This document shows, piece after piece, positions 26,461 through 35,514 of a stretch of DNA of 64,000 nt. Position 1 is the first letter of the stretch. Every line of letters begins with the position of its first letter. Where the stretch lies: positions 2,466,001 to 2,530,000 of the forward strand of contig NZ_CP156081.1 of the NCBI RefSeq assembly GCF_039830135.1, given 5' to 3'. The translations under genes were made by a program, and so were the position numbers. The DNA is from Defluviimonas sp. SAOS-178_SWC. GTDB taxonomy: Bacteria > Pseudomonadota > Alphaproteobacteria > Rhodobacterales > Rhodobacteraceae. The notes below the pieces were generated by a model that saw nothing but the letters and a program-made list of their open reading frames with translations, made no database searches and was not told the origin of the DNA.

Positions 26461-26877
26461 GTGTTCAAGAAAATCATGGTTCCGGTGGACCTGCGCCATA
26501 TAGAGCGACTGGGCCGGGCATTGCAGGCCGCCGCCGATCTCGCACGGCTCTATTCGGCCAGCGTCTGCTACGTCAGCGTCACCACCTCCGAACCGAACGA
26601 GTTCGGCCACACGCCTCAAGAGGCGGCCCGGCACTTCGCCGACTGGGGCCAGGCAGAGGCCGAACGCCGGGGGCACGCAGCCGATACACGTATGGTGGTC
26701 AGCCACGACCCGACGGTTGAACTCGACAAGGCGCTGATCGACACCATCGACACGCTCGGCGCCGACCTCGTCGTCATGGCGACACATATGCCGAACGTCG
26801 CCGACTACATCTGGGCGTCGCATGGCGGAACGCTGGCGATGCATTCGTGCGCGTCGGTAATGCTCCTGCGCGGCTGA
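26461..26877 (+). CDS. Universal stress protein (UspA family)
   Basis: A 138-residue UspA fold: FKKIMVPVDL at the N-terminus and GADLVVMATH with ASVMLLRG at the end. The ATP-binding G-2x-G-9x-G-S/T pattern is incomplete. The start is GTG at 26,461 with AGGAAGGAGG upstream. It lies 45 bases before the BCCT transporter, a pairing in which the Usp often modulates transport. The roughly 300 bases upstream, shared with the divergent PLP enzyme, must hold both promoters; I saw no firm operator there. Confidence 0.88.
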   Translation: MFKKIMVPVDLRHIERLGRALQAAADLARLYSASVCYVSVTTSEPNEFGHTPQEAARHFADWGQAEAERRGHAADTRMVVSHDPTVELDKALIDTIDTLGADLVVMATHMPNVADYIWASHGGTLAMHSCASVMLLRG

Positions 26878-26922
26878 GACCCCGCAGGACCGACGAAATT
26901 CCCGACAGGAGAAGGAGGCCAC

Positions 26923-28563
26923 ATGGCCGAACAGGACAACAGCCCAGGGATCCCGGTACCGGAAGGTGCCGCCGCCATCATCGACACCGATTACACGATC
27001 GGGCAGGACAACGTGGAGGGCCAACTCGGCCCCTTCGGCTTCGACGTGCACAACCCGGTCTTCCTGATTTCGGGACTGTCGATCGTCGCCTTCGTCTTCT
27101 ACGCGCTGGCGCTGCCCGAGCAGGCCGCGACCGTCTTCGGCTGGCTTCGCCCCTGGCTCACCTCGACCTTCGACTGGTTCTTCCTCGGCGCGGCCAACAT
27201 CTTCGTCCTGTTCTGCCTGTTCCTCATCGTCAGCCCCTGGGGCGCGGTGCGGCTAGGCGGCGTGGACGCGACGCCCGACTACAGCTACATCGGCTGGTTC
27301 GCGATGCTCTTCGCCGCCGGGATGGGGATCGGGCTGATGTTCTTCGGCGTGCTCGAGCCGGTCTATCACATGGCGATCTCCGAACCGCTCGGTGTGCCGT
27401 CTCCAATTGCCGAGGACGGCTCGATCATCGCGGAGAACGTCGATGCGGCGAAGAAGATGGGTCTCGCCGCGACGATCTATCACTGGGGGCTGCACCCGTG
27501 GGCCATCTACGCCATCGTCGCGCTCGCGCTCGCGCTCTTCACGTTCAACAAGGGGCTGCCGCTGACGATCCGGTCGGCCTTCCACCCGATCTTCGGCGAA
27601 GCGATCTGGGGCTGGGTCGGCCACGTCATCGACACGCTAGCGGTTTTCGCCACGCTCTTCGGGCTCGCCACCTCGCTCGGTTTCGGGGCGCAGCAGGCCA
27701 ATGCCGGGCTTGAACATATCTTCGGCATCCCGAACACGATCACCGTGCAGGTCGTGCTGATCACCATCATCACCGGCATAGCGCTCGTCTCGGTCCTGCG
27801 CGGGCTCGACGGGGGCGTGAAGGTGCTCTCCGAGATCAACATGGCAATCGCGGCACTGCTGCTGGTCTTCGTTCTCATCGCCGGACCGACCGGAACGATC
27901 TTCGCCGACTTCATTGCCGGTCTCGCGGCCTATGCCGCCGATATCGTGCCGCTTTCGAACCCCTTCGGGCGCGAGGATACCGGCTACATGCAAGGCTGGA
28001 CGGCCTTCTACTGGGCCTGGTGGATCAGCTGGTCGCCCTTCGTCGGCATGTTCATCGCCCGTGTCTCGCGCGGCCGGACGGTGCGGGAATTCATCACCTG
28101 CGTTCTGATCATCCCCTCGCTCGTCTGCGTACTCTGGATGGCGGCCTTCGGCGGCGTGGCGATCGACCAGGTGCTGACCGACCCGACGACAAGCGCGGTC
28201 AAGGCGCAGGTCATCGACAGCTACAACCCGCCGCTGTCGCTCTTTGCCATGCTGGAGGGGCTGCCGCTCGCGTCGATCACCTCGTTCATCGGGATTATTC
28301 TGGTGATCGTCTTCTTCGTGACCTCGTCGGATTCGGGCTCGCTCGTCATCGACACGATCACGGCGGGCGGCAAGGTCGACGCGCCGCTGCCGCAACGGGT
28401 GTTCTGGTGCACGTTCGAAGGCGCGGTCGCCATCGTCCTCCTGATCGGCGGCGGGCTCGGCGCATTGCAAGCCATGGTCATCTCGACCGGCCTGCCCTTC
28501 ACGCTCGTGCTCCTCCTGATGTGCCTGGCAATCTTCAAGGGCCTGCGGAGCGAGACGCGCTGA
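26923..28563 (+). CDS. BCCT-family betaine/choline/carnitine transporter
   Basis: A 546-residue inner-membrane symporter with about 12 hydrophobic helices. The family motif GMGIGLMFFGVLEPVYH is in helix 3 and the tryptophan-rich WAWWISWSPFVGMFIAR in helix 8. FVTSSDSGSLVIDTI is the conserved segment before the last helices. BCCT transporters import quaternary ammonium osmolytes with sodium or protons. The short C-terminus after the last helix suggests no long osmosensory tail. AAGGAGG precedes the ATG. Confidence 0.93.
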   Translation: MAEQDNSPGIPVPEGAAAIIDTDYTIGQDNVEGQLGPFGFDVHNPVFLISGLSIVAFVFYALALPEQAATVFGWLRPWLTSTFDWFFLGAANIFVLFCLFLIVSPWGAVRLGGVDATPDYSYIGWFAMLFAAGMGIGLMFFGVLEPVYHMAISEPLGVPSPIAEDGSIIAENVDAAKKMGLAATIYHWGLHPWAIYAIVALALALFTFNKGLPLTIRSAFHPIFGEAIWGWVGHVIDTLAVFATLFGLATSLGFGAQQANAGLEHIFGIPNTITVQVVLITIITGIALVSVLRGLDGGVKVLSEINMAIAALLLVFVLIAGPTGTIFADFIAGLAAYAADIVPLSNPFGREDTGYMQGWTAFYWAWWISWSPFVGMFIARVSRGRTVREFITCVLIIPSLVCVLWMAAFGGVAIDQVLTDPTTSAVKAQVIDSYNPPLSLFAMLEGLPLASITSFIGIILVIVFFVTSSDSGSLVIDTITAGGKVDAPLPQRVFWCTFEGAVAIVLLIGGGLGALQAMVISTGLPFTLVLLLMCLAIFKGLRSETR

Positions 28564-28573
28564 CGGCTGCGGC

Positions 28574-28600
28574 GGGCGCTCCTTTCGGAAGGGAGCGCCC
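28574..28600 (+). terminator. Hairpin terminator after the BCCT gene
   Basis: GGGCGCTCC pairs with GGAGCGCCC around a short TTTCGGAAG loop, ten bases after the transporter stop. There is no strong T tract, as is common in this group. Confidence 0.7.
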
Positions 28601-28750
28601 GTGGCCTTTGCGGTACGGGGATCGCCCTCCCGGTGCATCGGACGGATTGCGCGCCAGATCATCAGGATGAGAGTTCAAGCGAGACCGGAAGCGTCTGGCT
28701 TTCGTCGGCTGTTTCCAATGCAGAGGCGAGACGGGCCGCATTTCACACCC

Positions 28751-28779
28751 TTGCCGCCCCCGCGGCCCCCCCCTATATT
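28751..28779 (+). promoter_or_regulatory. Sigma70 promoter of ssrA
   Basis: TTGCCG (28,751-28,756), a 17-base spacer and TATATT (28,774-28,779). Start of transcription is expected near 28,786, just before the tmRNA acceptor piece. Confidence 0.75.
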
Positions 28780-28785
28780 GGACCC

Positions 28786-29105
28786 GTTCGGGGCCTGCTC
28801 CGGACTATGGACATAAACGCGCTCGTAATAACCGGATCGGACCCGGGGGCGGTACCCGGCGGCTCCACCAACCACCCGTTATTGGCGGGACATGGGGCCG
28901 AAACAGGATCGACGAACGTCTAAAGGGGTTTGCTTTGTCCCGGTGAGGTACCACCGTTATCGGTCCGCAAAGTACAGTTGCCAATAACAACCGTGCTCCG
29001 ATGGCTCTGGCTGCGTAAGCAGTTCGATCTGTCGAAATCTAAGCCCTTGCGCCTAGCAGCGTAAGGCGGGGTTCGCAGGCACCTGGCAACAGAAGCCTGC
29101 ACTTC
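28786..29105 (+). ncRNA. ssrA: tmRNA, permuted two-piece gene
   Basis: The order is permuted. First comes the acceptor piece, ending in CGGCTCCACCA at 28,870, with a T arm CCGGG-GGCGGTA-CCCGG. A short spacer (28,871-28,893) follows, then the coding piece starting GGGGCCGAAACAGGATCGAC at 28,894. GGGGCCG pairs with CGGCTCC across the two pieces to form the acceptor stem. The tag frame at 28,980-29,018 reads ANNNRAPMALAA then TAA. The rest of the coding piece holds the pseudoknot region (for example GCAGGC/GCCTGC at 29,075-29,100). The RNA rescues stalled ribosomes. Two-piece tmRNA is typical of alphaproteobacteria. Outer ends are approximate. Confidence 0.93.
28980..29018 (+). other. tmRNA proteolysis-tag reading frame
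   Basis: Twelve codons and TAA encode ANNNRAPMALAA. The terminal ALAA is the usual ClpXP-recognised end of ssrA tags. It differs from common AND-start tags by N at position 3. Confidence 0.9.
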
Positions 29106-29178
29106 CTGCCTTCATGCTTCGTCAAGATTGCCGGCCTAGGATCGGTCCGGCACGGATATGGCTGGGGGAGTATCCCGG

Positions 29179-29604
29179 ATGACGAAGCTCGACCTCCTGA
29201 AGGACTGGTACCGGACCGTCTGGATCGACGGCGACCTGACCGCGATCGACCGCTATTTCGCGCCGAGCGCCGGTGCCGACGGCCTCATGTCCGACGGCCA
29301 GGTCAGCATGGAGGATTTTCGCGCACTGGTGCCGGCCCTTCTGGCGCTTGTCCGCGATCTCTCCATCGGCATCGACCGCAGCGTCGAGACCGGCGACTGG
29401 CTTTGGGCGCAGATCACCGTCCGGGCGGTGACGGCACACGGGGTCGATCCGATCCACGCCTCGGGCCAGGTGATGGTCCGGGTCGTGGACGGGCAGATCG
29501 CTGAGGCTTACAACGCCTTCGACTTCATCACCTTCTTCGAGCAGGCCGGTCTCCTGCCGCAAGATGCATTCATGCTCCTCCTGTCGGGGGAAAGGCTCGG
29601 CTGA
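29179..29604 (+). CDS. SnoaL/NTF2-like protein
   Basis: A 141-residue cone-fold protein of the NTF2/SnoaL type: LKDWYRTVWIDGDLTAIDRYFAP at the start, LVRDLSIGIDRSVETGDW and IAEAYNAFDFITFFEQAGLLP at the end. These proteins bind or isomerise small hydrophobic ligands, but no substrate can be deduced. I place the start at the ATG at 29,179 because GGGGGAG lies at good spacing; an in-frame ATG at 29,158 is possible. It stands alone between ssrA and the DUF1194 gene. Confidence 0.72.
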   Translation: MTKLDLLKDWYRTVWIDGDLTAIDRYFAPSAGADGLMSDGQVSMEDFRALVPALLALVRDLSIGIDRSVETGDWLWAQITVRAVTAHGVDPIHASGQVMVRVVDGQIAEAYNAFDFITFFEQAGLLPQDAFMLLLSGERLG

Positions 29605-29670
29605 TCGCGCTGGCGCCGCCCCCGTCAGTCAGCGCTTGCCCGGCCGCCGGACCACGGCCATCATCGGGGC

Positions 29671-30342
29671 ATGACATGCGCCCCGGCCGGTTTCGCCCTC
29701 TGCCTTGCCCTGTCGACCCTGGCATCGGTCCCCGTCCGGGCCTGCGACGTCGCGCTCCTCCTCTCGGTTGACGTTTCGGGGTCCATCGACCGGGGCGAAT
29801 ACCGGCTCCAGGTCGACGGGATCGCCGCGGCGCTCTCCGACCCCGAAATCGCGGACGCGCTGGTTCTGGGCCAGATCGCGCTCAGCGTGGTGCAATGGTC
29901 GGGCACCGCGAAGCAGACGCTCTCGATTCCGTGGCGGCGGATGCTCTCGCCGGCGGAGGTGGCGGATTTCGCCGCCCGCGCCGGCGCCCTGCCGCGCGCC
30001 TATACCGGGTCTGACACGGCGGTGGGCGAGGCCATCGCTTTCTCGGTCCAGCAGTTCGACGCGGTCCGCGACTGCCGCCGCAAGGTCATCGACATCTCTG
30101 GCGACGGGCCGCAGAACGCGGGCTTTCCGCTCGCCCCCGAACGCGCGGGGGCGGCGGCCGCCGGGATCGAGATCAATGCCATCGCCATCGAGGATGTCGG
30201 CCGCTCGATCCCGATCACCGAGTTCTACCGTCGCTACGTCGTCACACGGGACGGCTTCGTGATCACCGCGCGCGGCCTGTCGGATTACCCGCGCGCGATC
30301 CGGGAAAAGATCCTGCGCGAGATAGCGAAGCCCCTCGGCTGA
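29671..30342 (+). CDS. Secreted DUF1194 (von Willebrand A-like) protein
   Basis: A 223-residue protein with a signal peptide (FALCLALSTLASVPVRA) and a DUF1194 vWA-like domain. The metal-site motif DVSGSID follows the first strand, with TGSDTAVGEAI and VIDISGDGPQN at the later MIDAS positions. DUF1194 proteins are periplasmic and of unknown role. No partner is evident in the neighbouring genes. Confidence 0.82.
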   Translation: MTCAPAGFALCLALSTLASVPVRACDVALLLSVDVSGSIDRGEYRLQVDGIAAALSDPEIADALVLGQIALSVVQWSGTAKQTLSIPWRRMLSPAEVADFAARAGALPRAYTGSDTAVGEAIAFSVQQFDAVRDCRRKVIDISGDGPQNAGFPLAPERAGAAAAGIEINAIAIEDVGRSIPITEFYRRYVVTRDGFVITARGLSDYPRAIREKILREIAKPLG

Positions 30343-30548
30343 GGCGTTGCGCGTTCTGGTCGATCTGGCATGTATCAGAATCCGAACGAAAAGGTTCACA
30401 TTCTGCCAGAACGCAGACTGGAAACGCTCTGGGCCTTGACGCGCCCGGACGTTGGTGCGAGCCTCTTTCCGTGGGGCTCCGCGACCGCGCCCCGTGAGGC
30501 CACGGCCCAAGCGTCGCATCCTTCGCCCGTGTCAAGAAAGGATGCCCC

Positions 30549-31349
30549 ATGCCCGGCTTCGGTTCCATATCCGCGCTCCAGCTCTCGCGCCTGATCGGCA
30601 CGCCCGATTGCCCCGCCCTTGTCGACGTTCGCACCGACGAGGACTTCGCCGCCGACGCTCGCCTGATCCCCGGCGCGTCGCGCCATCGCTTCGACCGCAT
30701 CGAAGACCTTGCAAGGGAGATGGACGGCCGTCAGGTCGTGACCATCTGCCAAAAGGGCCGCAAGCTTTCCGATGGGGCGGCTGCTCTACTGCGCTGCCAC
30801 GGCATCGCCGCCGAAACATTGGCGGGCGGCGCCATCGCCTGGGCCGAGGCCGGTCTGCCGATGATCCCCGCCGAGGCGATCCCGGTATCGCGGCTCTGGG
30901 TCACGCGCCACCGGCCCAAGATCGACCGGATCGCCTGCCCGTGGCTGATCCGGCGCTTCGTCGATCCGGGCGCGCGGTTTCTCTTCGTTCCACCGGCGGA
31001 GGTCGCCGAGGTCGCGGAACGATTTTCCGCGACGCCGTTCGACGTCGAGGGCGTGCGTTTCAGCCATCGCGGCGAACACTGCAGCTTCGATGCGTTCCTG
31101 GACGATTTCGGCCTTCACACCGAGGCGCTCGACCGGCTCGCTATCGTTGTGCGCGGTGCCGATACCGACCGGCACGACCTCGCGCCGCAAGCCGCCGGGC
31201 TTCTCGCGATTTCGGTCGGCCTGTCGCGGCAATACAAGGACGATCTCGCCCAGCTCGAGGCTGGCCTTCTTCTCTACGACGCGCTCTACCGCTGGGCGCG
31301 CGACGGGCATGAAGAGGGCCACGACTGGCCCGCGGGGCGCACGGCATGA
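30549..31349 (+). CDS. Rhodanese / ChrB C-terminal domain chromate resistance protein
   Basis: A 266-residue fusion. Residues about 1-105 are a rhodanese domain with active cysteine loop TICQKGRK. The rest is a ChrB-type C-terminal domain (WVTRHRPKIDRIACPWLIRRFVD; HRGEHCSFDAFLDDFG). ChrB proteins regulate or support chromate efflux. Its stop overlaps the chrA ATG (ATGA), so the two are one operon. A chromate-sensing or reducing role is inferred. Promoter candidates in 30,343-30,548 were not resolved. Confidence 0.82.
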   Translation: MPGFGSISALQLSRLIGTPDCPALVDVRTDEDFAADARLIPGASRHRFDRIEDLAREMDGRQVVTICQKGRKLSDGAAALLRCHGIAAETLAGGAIAWAEAGLPMIPAEAIPVSRLWVTRHRPKIDRIACPWLIRRFVDPGARFLFVPPAEVAEVAERFSATPFDVEGVRFSHRGEHCSFDAFLDDFGLHTEALDRLAIVVRGADTDRHDLAPQAAGLLAISVGLSRQYKDDLAQLEAGLLLYDALYRWARDGHEEGHDWPAGRTA

Positions 31350-32593
31350 GCGCGACGGAACCGCTTTGGCGCGTCTTCGGGCGGATCGGCCTTCTCTCGT
31401 TCGGCGGGCCTGCGGCGCAGATCGCGCTCATGCACCGGGAACTGGTCGAAACCCGGCGCTGGCTGACCGAGGCGGAGTTCCTGCGCGCGCTTTCGTTCTG
31501 CATGCTCCTGCCCGGGCCGGAGGCGATGCAGCTTGCCACCTATGCGGGGTGGCGGCTTGGCGGGGTGCGTGGCGGGTTGCTGGCGGGCGGGCTCTTCGTC
31601 CTGCCGGGCGCCGCCGTGATCCTTGCGCTCGCGGCGAGCTATGCCGCGTTCGGGCAGGTGCCGCTGGTCGCGGCGCTCTTTCTCGGGGTCAAGGCGGCCG
31701 TCGTGGCCATCGTGATCGAGGCGCTGCTGCGGGTGTCTCGGCGCGCCCTGAACGGGCGCGCGGCCCGGCTCATTGCCGTCGGGTCGTTCGCGGCGATCTT
31801 CCTCTTCGGCCTGCCCTACCCGTTGATCGTGATCGCGGCGGCGGCCGCCGGTGCGGCCCTCCTGCCGCGGGCGGCCGCCGAACCGCGTCCCTTGCCGGAC
31901 AACCCCCGGCTGGGCGCGACGCTTGCCGCCGGGCTCGGCCTCTGGTGGGCACCGGTCGCCGTTCTCGCGCTCTTGGGCCAGGAACTTCTCGTCCGGATCG
32001 GCGTCTTCTTCTCGGAACTGGCCGTCGTCACCTTCGGCGGCGCCTACGCGGTTCTGGCATACATGACCCAGACCGTCGTGCAGGATCACCACTGGCTGAC
32101 CACGCCTGAAATGATGGATGCCCTTGGCCTTGCCGAGACGACGCCGGGGCCCCTCATCCTCGTGACGGAATTCGTCGCCTATCTGGCAGGGGCCGGCGCG
32201 GGATCCCCGGCATTGGGCCTCGCGGCGGCGGGCCTGACGCTCTGGGTCACCTTCGTGCCGTGCTTCCTCTGGGTCTTCGCCTTCGCGCCCTACATCGAAT
32301 GGATCGCCAGCCGGCCCCGCCTCGGCGCGGCCCTCGCGGGTGTGAGCGCTGCGGTGGTCGGCGTGATCGCCACGCTGGCGCTCTGGTTCGCGCTGCACCT
32401 CTTCTTCGCCACCGTGACCGAGGTCGGCTTGGGCCCCTTCTCCCTTACGCTTCCCGAGCCCGCCTCGATCCGGCCGGCCCCGCTTTTGATCTCGGCTGGC
32501 GCGGGGGTTCTGCTTATCGCCCGCCACTGGAATCTTCTTGGAGTTCTGGCCCTCTCGGCGCTGGCAGGCGCGGTGGTCCCGGCCGGTTTCTGA
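31346..32593 (+). CDS. chrA: Chromate efflux transporter ChrA
   Basis: A 415-residue CHR-family membrane transporter built from two homologous halves. The first half has FGRIGLLSFGGPAAQIALMH and LPGPEAMQLATYAGWRLGG. The second has VVTFGGAYAVLAYMTQ and ETTPGPLILVTEFVAYLAG. These are the repeated GGP/PGP motifs of long-chain ChrA. The family exports chromate from the cytoplasm. It is translationally coupled to the rhodanese-ChrB gene. Confidence 0.92.
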   Translation: MSATEPLWRVFGRIGLLSFGGPAAQIALMHRELVETRRWLTEAEFLRALSFCMLLPGPEAMQLATYAGWRLGGVRGGLLAGGLFVLPGAAVILALAASYAAFGQVPLVAALFLGVKAAVVAIVIEALLRVSRRALNGRAARLIAVGSFAAIFLFGLPYPLIVIAAAAAGAALLPRAAAEPRPLPDNPRLGATLAAGLGLWWAPVAVLALLGQELLVRIGVFFSELAVVTFGGAYAVLAYMTQTVVQDHHWLTTPEMMDALGLAETTPGPLILVTEFVAYLAGAGAGSPALGLAAAGLTLWVTFVPCFLWVFAFAPYIEWIASRPRLGAALAGVSAAVVGVIATLALWFALHLFFATVTEVGLGPFSLTLPEPASIRPAPLLISAGAGVLLIARHWNLLGVLALSALAGAVVPAGF

Positions 32594-32681
32594 CGGTCTC
32601 GCAAATCGAACCCCAAGCGCCTCTTTCAATCCGTTCCGAATCCCTTATGCTGACCTCAATTGCAGGCCGGAACTCACGCCC

Positions 32682-33131
32682 ATGTCCAAATCCATCGACT
32701 ACGGAAACCTCATGCACCGCGCGATGCGCGGACTGATTCTGGAGGTGATGCGCGGGGTCGAACGCACCGGCCTTCCGGGCGAGCATCACTTCTTCATCAC
32801 CTTCGACACGCGCCACCCCGATGCCGAACTCGCCGACTGGCTGCGCGAGCGCTACCCCGAAGAAATGACGGTGGTGATGCAGCACTGGTACGAAGGGCTC
32901 ACGGTCGATGACGAAGGCTTCGCCATCACCCTGAACTTCGGCGACTCGCCGGAACCGCTCTACATCCCCTTCGACGCGATCCGCACCTTCGTCGATCCCT
33001 CGGTCGAATTCGGCCTCCGGTTCGAGACCCAGGACAGCGACGAGGATGACGAGGAAGAGGACGACGAGGACGTGGAGGAGAGCGCCCCGCAGGAAGCCGA
33101 GGTTGTCAGCCTCGACAAGTGGCGGAAGTAG
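32682..33131 (+). CDS. sspB: ClpXP adaptor SspB-family protein
   Basis: A 149-residue protein of the alphaproteobacterial SspB family: IDYGNLMHRAMRGLILEVM, then GEHHFFITFDTRHPDAEL and MTVVMQHWYEGLTV. A long acidic linker (DSDEDDEEEDDED) leads to the C-terminal VVSLDKWRK, which in SspB proteins docks onto ClpX. It would tether ssrA-tagged proteins to ClpXP. The ATG at 32,682 matches the family start; the longer frame to 32,538 overlaps chrA. The tmRNA gene is less than 4 kb away. Confidence 0.9.
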   Translation: MSKSIDYGNLMHRAMRGLILEVMRGVERTGLPGEHHFFITFDTRHPDAELADWLRERYPEEMTVVMQHWYEGLTVDDEGFAITLNFGDSPEPLYIPFDAIRTFVDPSVEFGLRFETQDSDEDDEEEDDEDVEESAPQEAEVVSLDKWRK

Positions 33132-33233
33132 GGCACCGGGACGGTTAGCGCCACCGTTACCGACATCATCCTTGGCCGGGATCGGGGAATCGCATAGCTA
33201 ATGCGCGACCCGAGCAAAGGACGGATGATTTCC

Positions 33234-34628
33234 ATGACCAAGACCCGCACCGAGACCGACAGCTTCGGCCCCTTGGAGGTTCCCGCCGACAAGTACTGGG
33301 GCGCGCAGACCCAGCGCTCGATCATCAACTTTCCGATCGGCTGGGAAAAGCAGCCGGTTGCGATCGTCCGGGCGCTCGGGGTGATCAAGCAGGCGGCGGC
33401 CGAGGTCAACATGGCGACCGGCAAGCTTGACCCGGCCATCGGCAAGGCGATGGTTCAGGCGGCCTCGGAAGTCGTCGCGGGCAGGTTCGACGACAACTTC
33501 CCGCTCGTCGTCTGGCAGACCGGCTCGGGCACGCAGTCGAACATGAACGCGAACGAGGTGATCTCGAACCGCGCGATCGAGATCCTCGGCGGCGCGATGG
33601 GCTCGAAAAAGCCGGTCCATCCGAACGATCACGTCAACATGGGGCAATCCTCGAACGACACGTTCCCGACCGCCATGCACGTGGCCATCGGCATGATGGC
33701 CCGCGATGTCCTTTTGCCGGGGCTGGAGAAGCTGCACGGCGCGCTGGTCGCGAAATCCGAAGCCTTCAAGGACATCATCAAGATCGGCCGCACCCATACC
33801 CAGGACGCCACGCCGCTCACCCTCGGCCAGGAGTTCTCGGGCTACGCCAAGCAGGTCGAGAACGGGATCAAGCGGGTGGAGATGTGCCTGCCCGCGATCT
33901 ACGAACTCGCGCAGGGCGGCACGGCGGTCGGCACGGGCCTGAACACCAGGAAGGGCTGGGATACCGCGATTGCGGCGCAGATCGCCGAGATCACCAGCCT
34001 GCCCTTCGTCACGGCGCCGAACAAGTTCGAGGCGCTTGCCGCCCATGACGCGATGGTGATGTTCTCGGGTGCGCTGAAGACCGTCGCCGCCTCGCTCTTC
34101 AAGATCGCGAACGACCTCAGACTTCTGGGCTCCGGCCCGCGCTCGGGCCTCGGCGAACTGATCCTGCCGGAGAACGAGCCCGGGTCTTCGATCATGCCGG
34201 GCAAGGTGAACCCGACCCAGGCCGAGGCGCTGACGATGGTCTGCGCGCATGTGATGGGTAACGACGCGGCGGTCGGTTTCGCCGGCTCGCAGGGCCATTT
34301 CGAGTTGAACGTCTACAACCCGATGATGAGCTACAATGTCCTCCAGTCGATGCAGCTTCTGGGCGATGCCGCCGGCAGCTTCACCGACAACATGGTCGTC
34401 GGCACCGAGGCCAATATCACCCGCATCGACAAGCTGATGAAGGAAAGCCTGATGCTGGTCACGGCGCTGGCGCCGACCATCGGCTACGACAATGCCACCA
34501 AGGTCGCCAAGACCGCGCACAAGAACGGCACGACGCTGCGTGAAGAGGCCATCGCGCTCGGCTTCGTCGACGGCGAGACCTTCGACCGGATCGTGCGCCC
34601 GGAACTGATGGTCGGGCCGGAGGATTGA
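33234..34628 (+). CDS. fumC: Fumarate hydratase class II
   Basis: A 464-residue TCA-cycle enzyme interconverting fumarate and malate. Signatures are [49 protein letters not shown] and the fumarase/aspartase motif [12 protein letters not shown] use the ATG at 33,234 with GGACGG nine bases upstream; in-frame starts at 33,201 and 33,225 are possible. Its stop overlaps the next ATG. Confidence 0.96.
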   Translation: MTKTRTETDSFGPLEVPADKYWGAQTQRSIINFPIGWEKQPVAIVRALGVIKQAAAEVNMATGKLDPAIGKAMVQAASEVVAGRFDDNFPLVVWQTGSGTQSNMNANEVISNRAIEILGGAMGSKKPVHPNDHVNMGQSSNDTFPTAMHVAIGMMARDVLLPGLEKLHGALVAKSEAFKDIIKIGRTHTQDATPLTLGQEFSGYAKQVENGIKRVEMCLPAIYELAQGGTAVGTGLNTRKGWDTAIAAQIAEITSLPFVTAPNKFEALAAHDAMVMFSGALKTVAASLFKIANDLRLLGSGPRSGLGELILPENEPGSSIMPGKVNPTQAEALTMVCAHVMGNDAAVGFAGSQGHFELNVYNPMMSYNVLQSMQLLGDAAGSFTDNMVVGTEANITRIDKLMKESLMLVTALAPTIGYDNATKVAKTAHKNGTTLREEAIALGFVDGETFDRIVRPELMVGPED

Positions 34629-34813
34629 TGGCCGAGATCGTCAATCTTCGCGCCGCGCGCAAGGAACGAGATCGCGCGATGAAGCGCGCGGGAGCCGATG
34701 AGAACGCGGCACGTTTCGGGCGCACCAAGGCGCTGAAGGTTCTGGAAAAGACGCGGGCGGAGAAGGCCCGCGACACCCTTGACGCGCATCGCCGCGAGGA
34801 GCCGCAGGCGTGA
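34628..34813 (+). CDS. DUF4169 family small protein
   Basis: A 61-residue basic helical protein (AEIVNLRAARKERDRA...) of the DUF4169 type, which usually follows fumC in this group. The ATG overlaps the fumC stop (TGATG), and its own stop overlaps the next GTG. Function unknown. Confidence 0.82.
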   Translation: MAEIVNLRAARKERDRAMKRAGADENAARFGRTKALKVLEKTRAEKARDTLDAHRREEPQA

Positions 34814-35037
34814 GCCGCCCGGTCAAGCGGTCCTTGACGCTGAACGGACACCGCACCAGCGTCTCGCTGGAGGACGAGTTCTGGCGGGAGTTCCGGACAC
34901 TCGCGGACGCGAAAGGACAGCCCCTCAACGCGCTCGCCGCCGAAATCGACGCGGCGCGCGGCGTGGATACCGGCCTTGCGACCGCGATCCGGCTCTATGT
35001 TCTGAGGGAATTGCAGGCGGGTCGGACGCCCCGCTGA
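34810..35037 (+). CDS. Ribbon-helix-helix domain protein
   Basis: A 75-residue protein whose core (KRSLTLNGHRTSVSLEDEFW, then LAAEIDAARG and TAIRLYVLRELQ) fits the RHH_4 ribbon-helix-helix family. It may bind DNA as a dimer. The GTG at 34,810 overlaps the DUF4169 stop, making a fumC-DUF4169-RHH operon. Confidence 0.78.
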   Translation: MSRPVKRSLTLNGHRTSVSLEDEFWREFRTLADAKGQPLNALAAEIDAARGVDTGLATAIRLYVLRELQAGRTPR

Positions 35038-35044
35038 TGCCGCG

Positions 35045-35347
35045 TCAGTGGCTGAGGGCGTTGCCCTGATAGGGGTAAAGCGCGCGGCGGATGCGCTTCG
35101 CGAGGGTCTTTTCCTGCTCTTCCCGCGCGGTCAGCTTCGATTTCTTCTTCGACCTGACGTTCAACTCGCCCTGAAAGAGCGATTGAAGCTCCTCCCGCGA
35201 GACGGTCGGCTGCTCCACGACGGGTTCGGGCAACTGCTGATTCCCCACCGAGCGCCAAGACGGCACGGCGATGCGCAGGTAGCTCGGTACGCTCACGACG
35301 GACGAGACATAGTCCGGACCTGACACCGCAAGTGATTTCATCGTCAT
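35045..35347 (-). CDS. Conserved-looking hypothetical protein
   Basis: A 100-residue protein, convergent with the RHH gene. It starts at the ATG at 35,347 behind GGGGGGT; the frame runs on upstream to 35,434. The central part is polar (PEPVVEQPTVSREELQSLF) and the C-terminal half is basic (RSKKKSKLTAREEQEKTLAK). I recognise no family, no signal peptide and no membrane segment. Confidence 0.55.
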   Translation of the reverse strand: MTMKSLAVSGPDYVSSVVSVPSYLRIAVPSWRSVGNQQLPEPVVEQPTVSREELQSLFQGELNVRSKKKSKLTAREEQEKTLAKRIRRALYPYQGNALSH

Positions 35348-35514
35348 GGTACCCCCCAAAGGAACCGCAGCGGAGTGAGCAGATTTCAGCCTATCTGTAG
35401 ACCCCGGCCAGATGAGCAGGATTTGGCCGATCACGCATTACAAAAACCGAATCACCGAGGTGACTACCCGAAAATGCACCACTTTCTTGGCAAGGATCAA
35501 TTCAAGGTTGCGTT

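Noticed and set aside
28601-28923. Short plus-strand reading frames between the BCCT gene and the SnoaL-like gene
   Set aside because: They cover the tmRNA promoter and acceptor piece and have no homology-like features.
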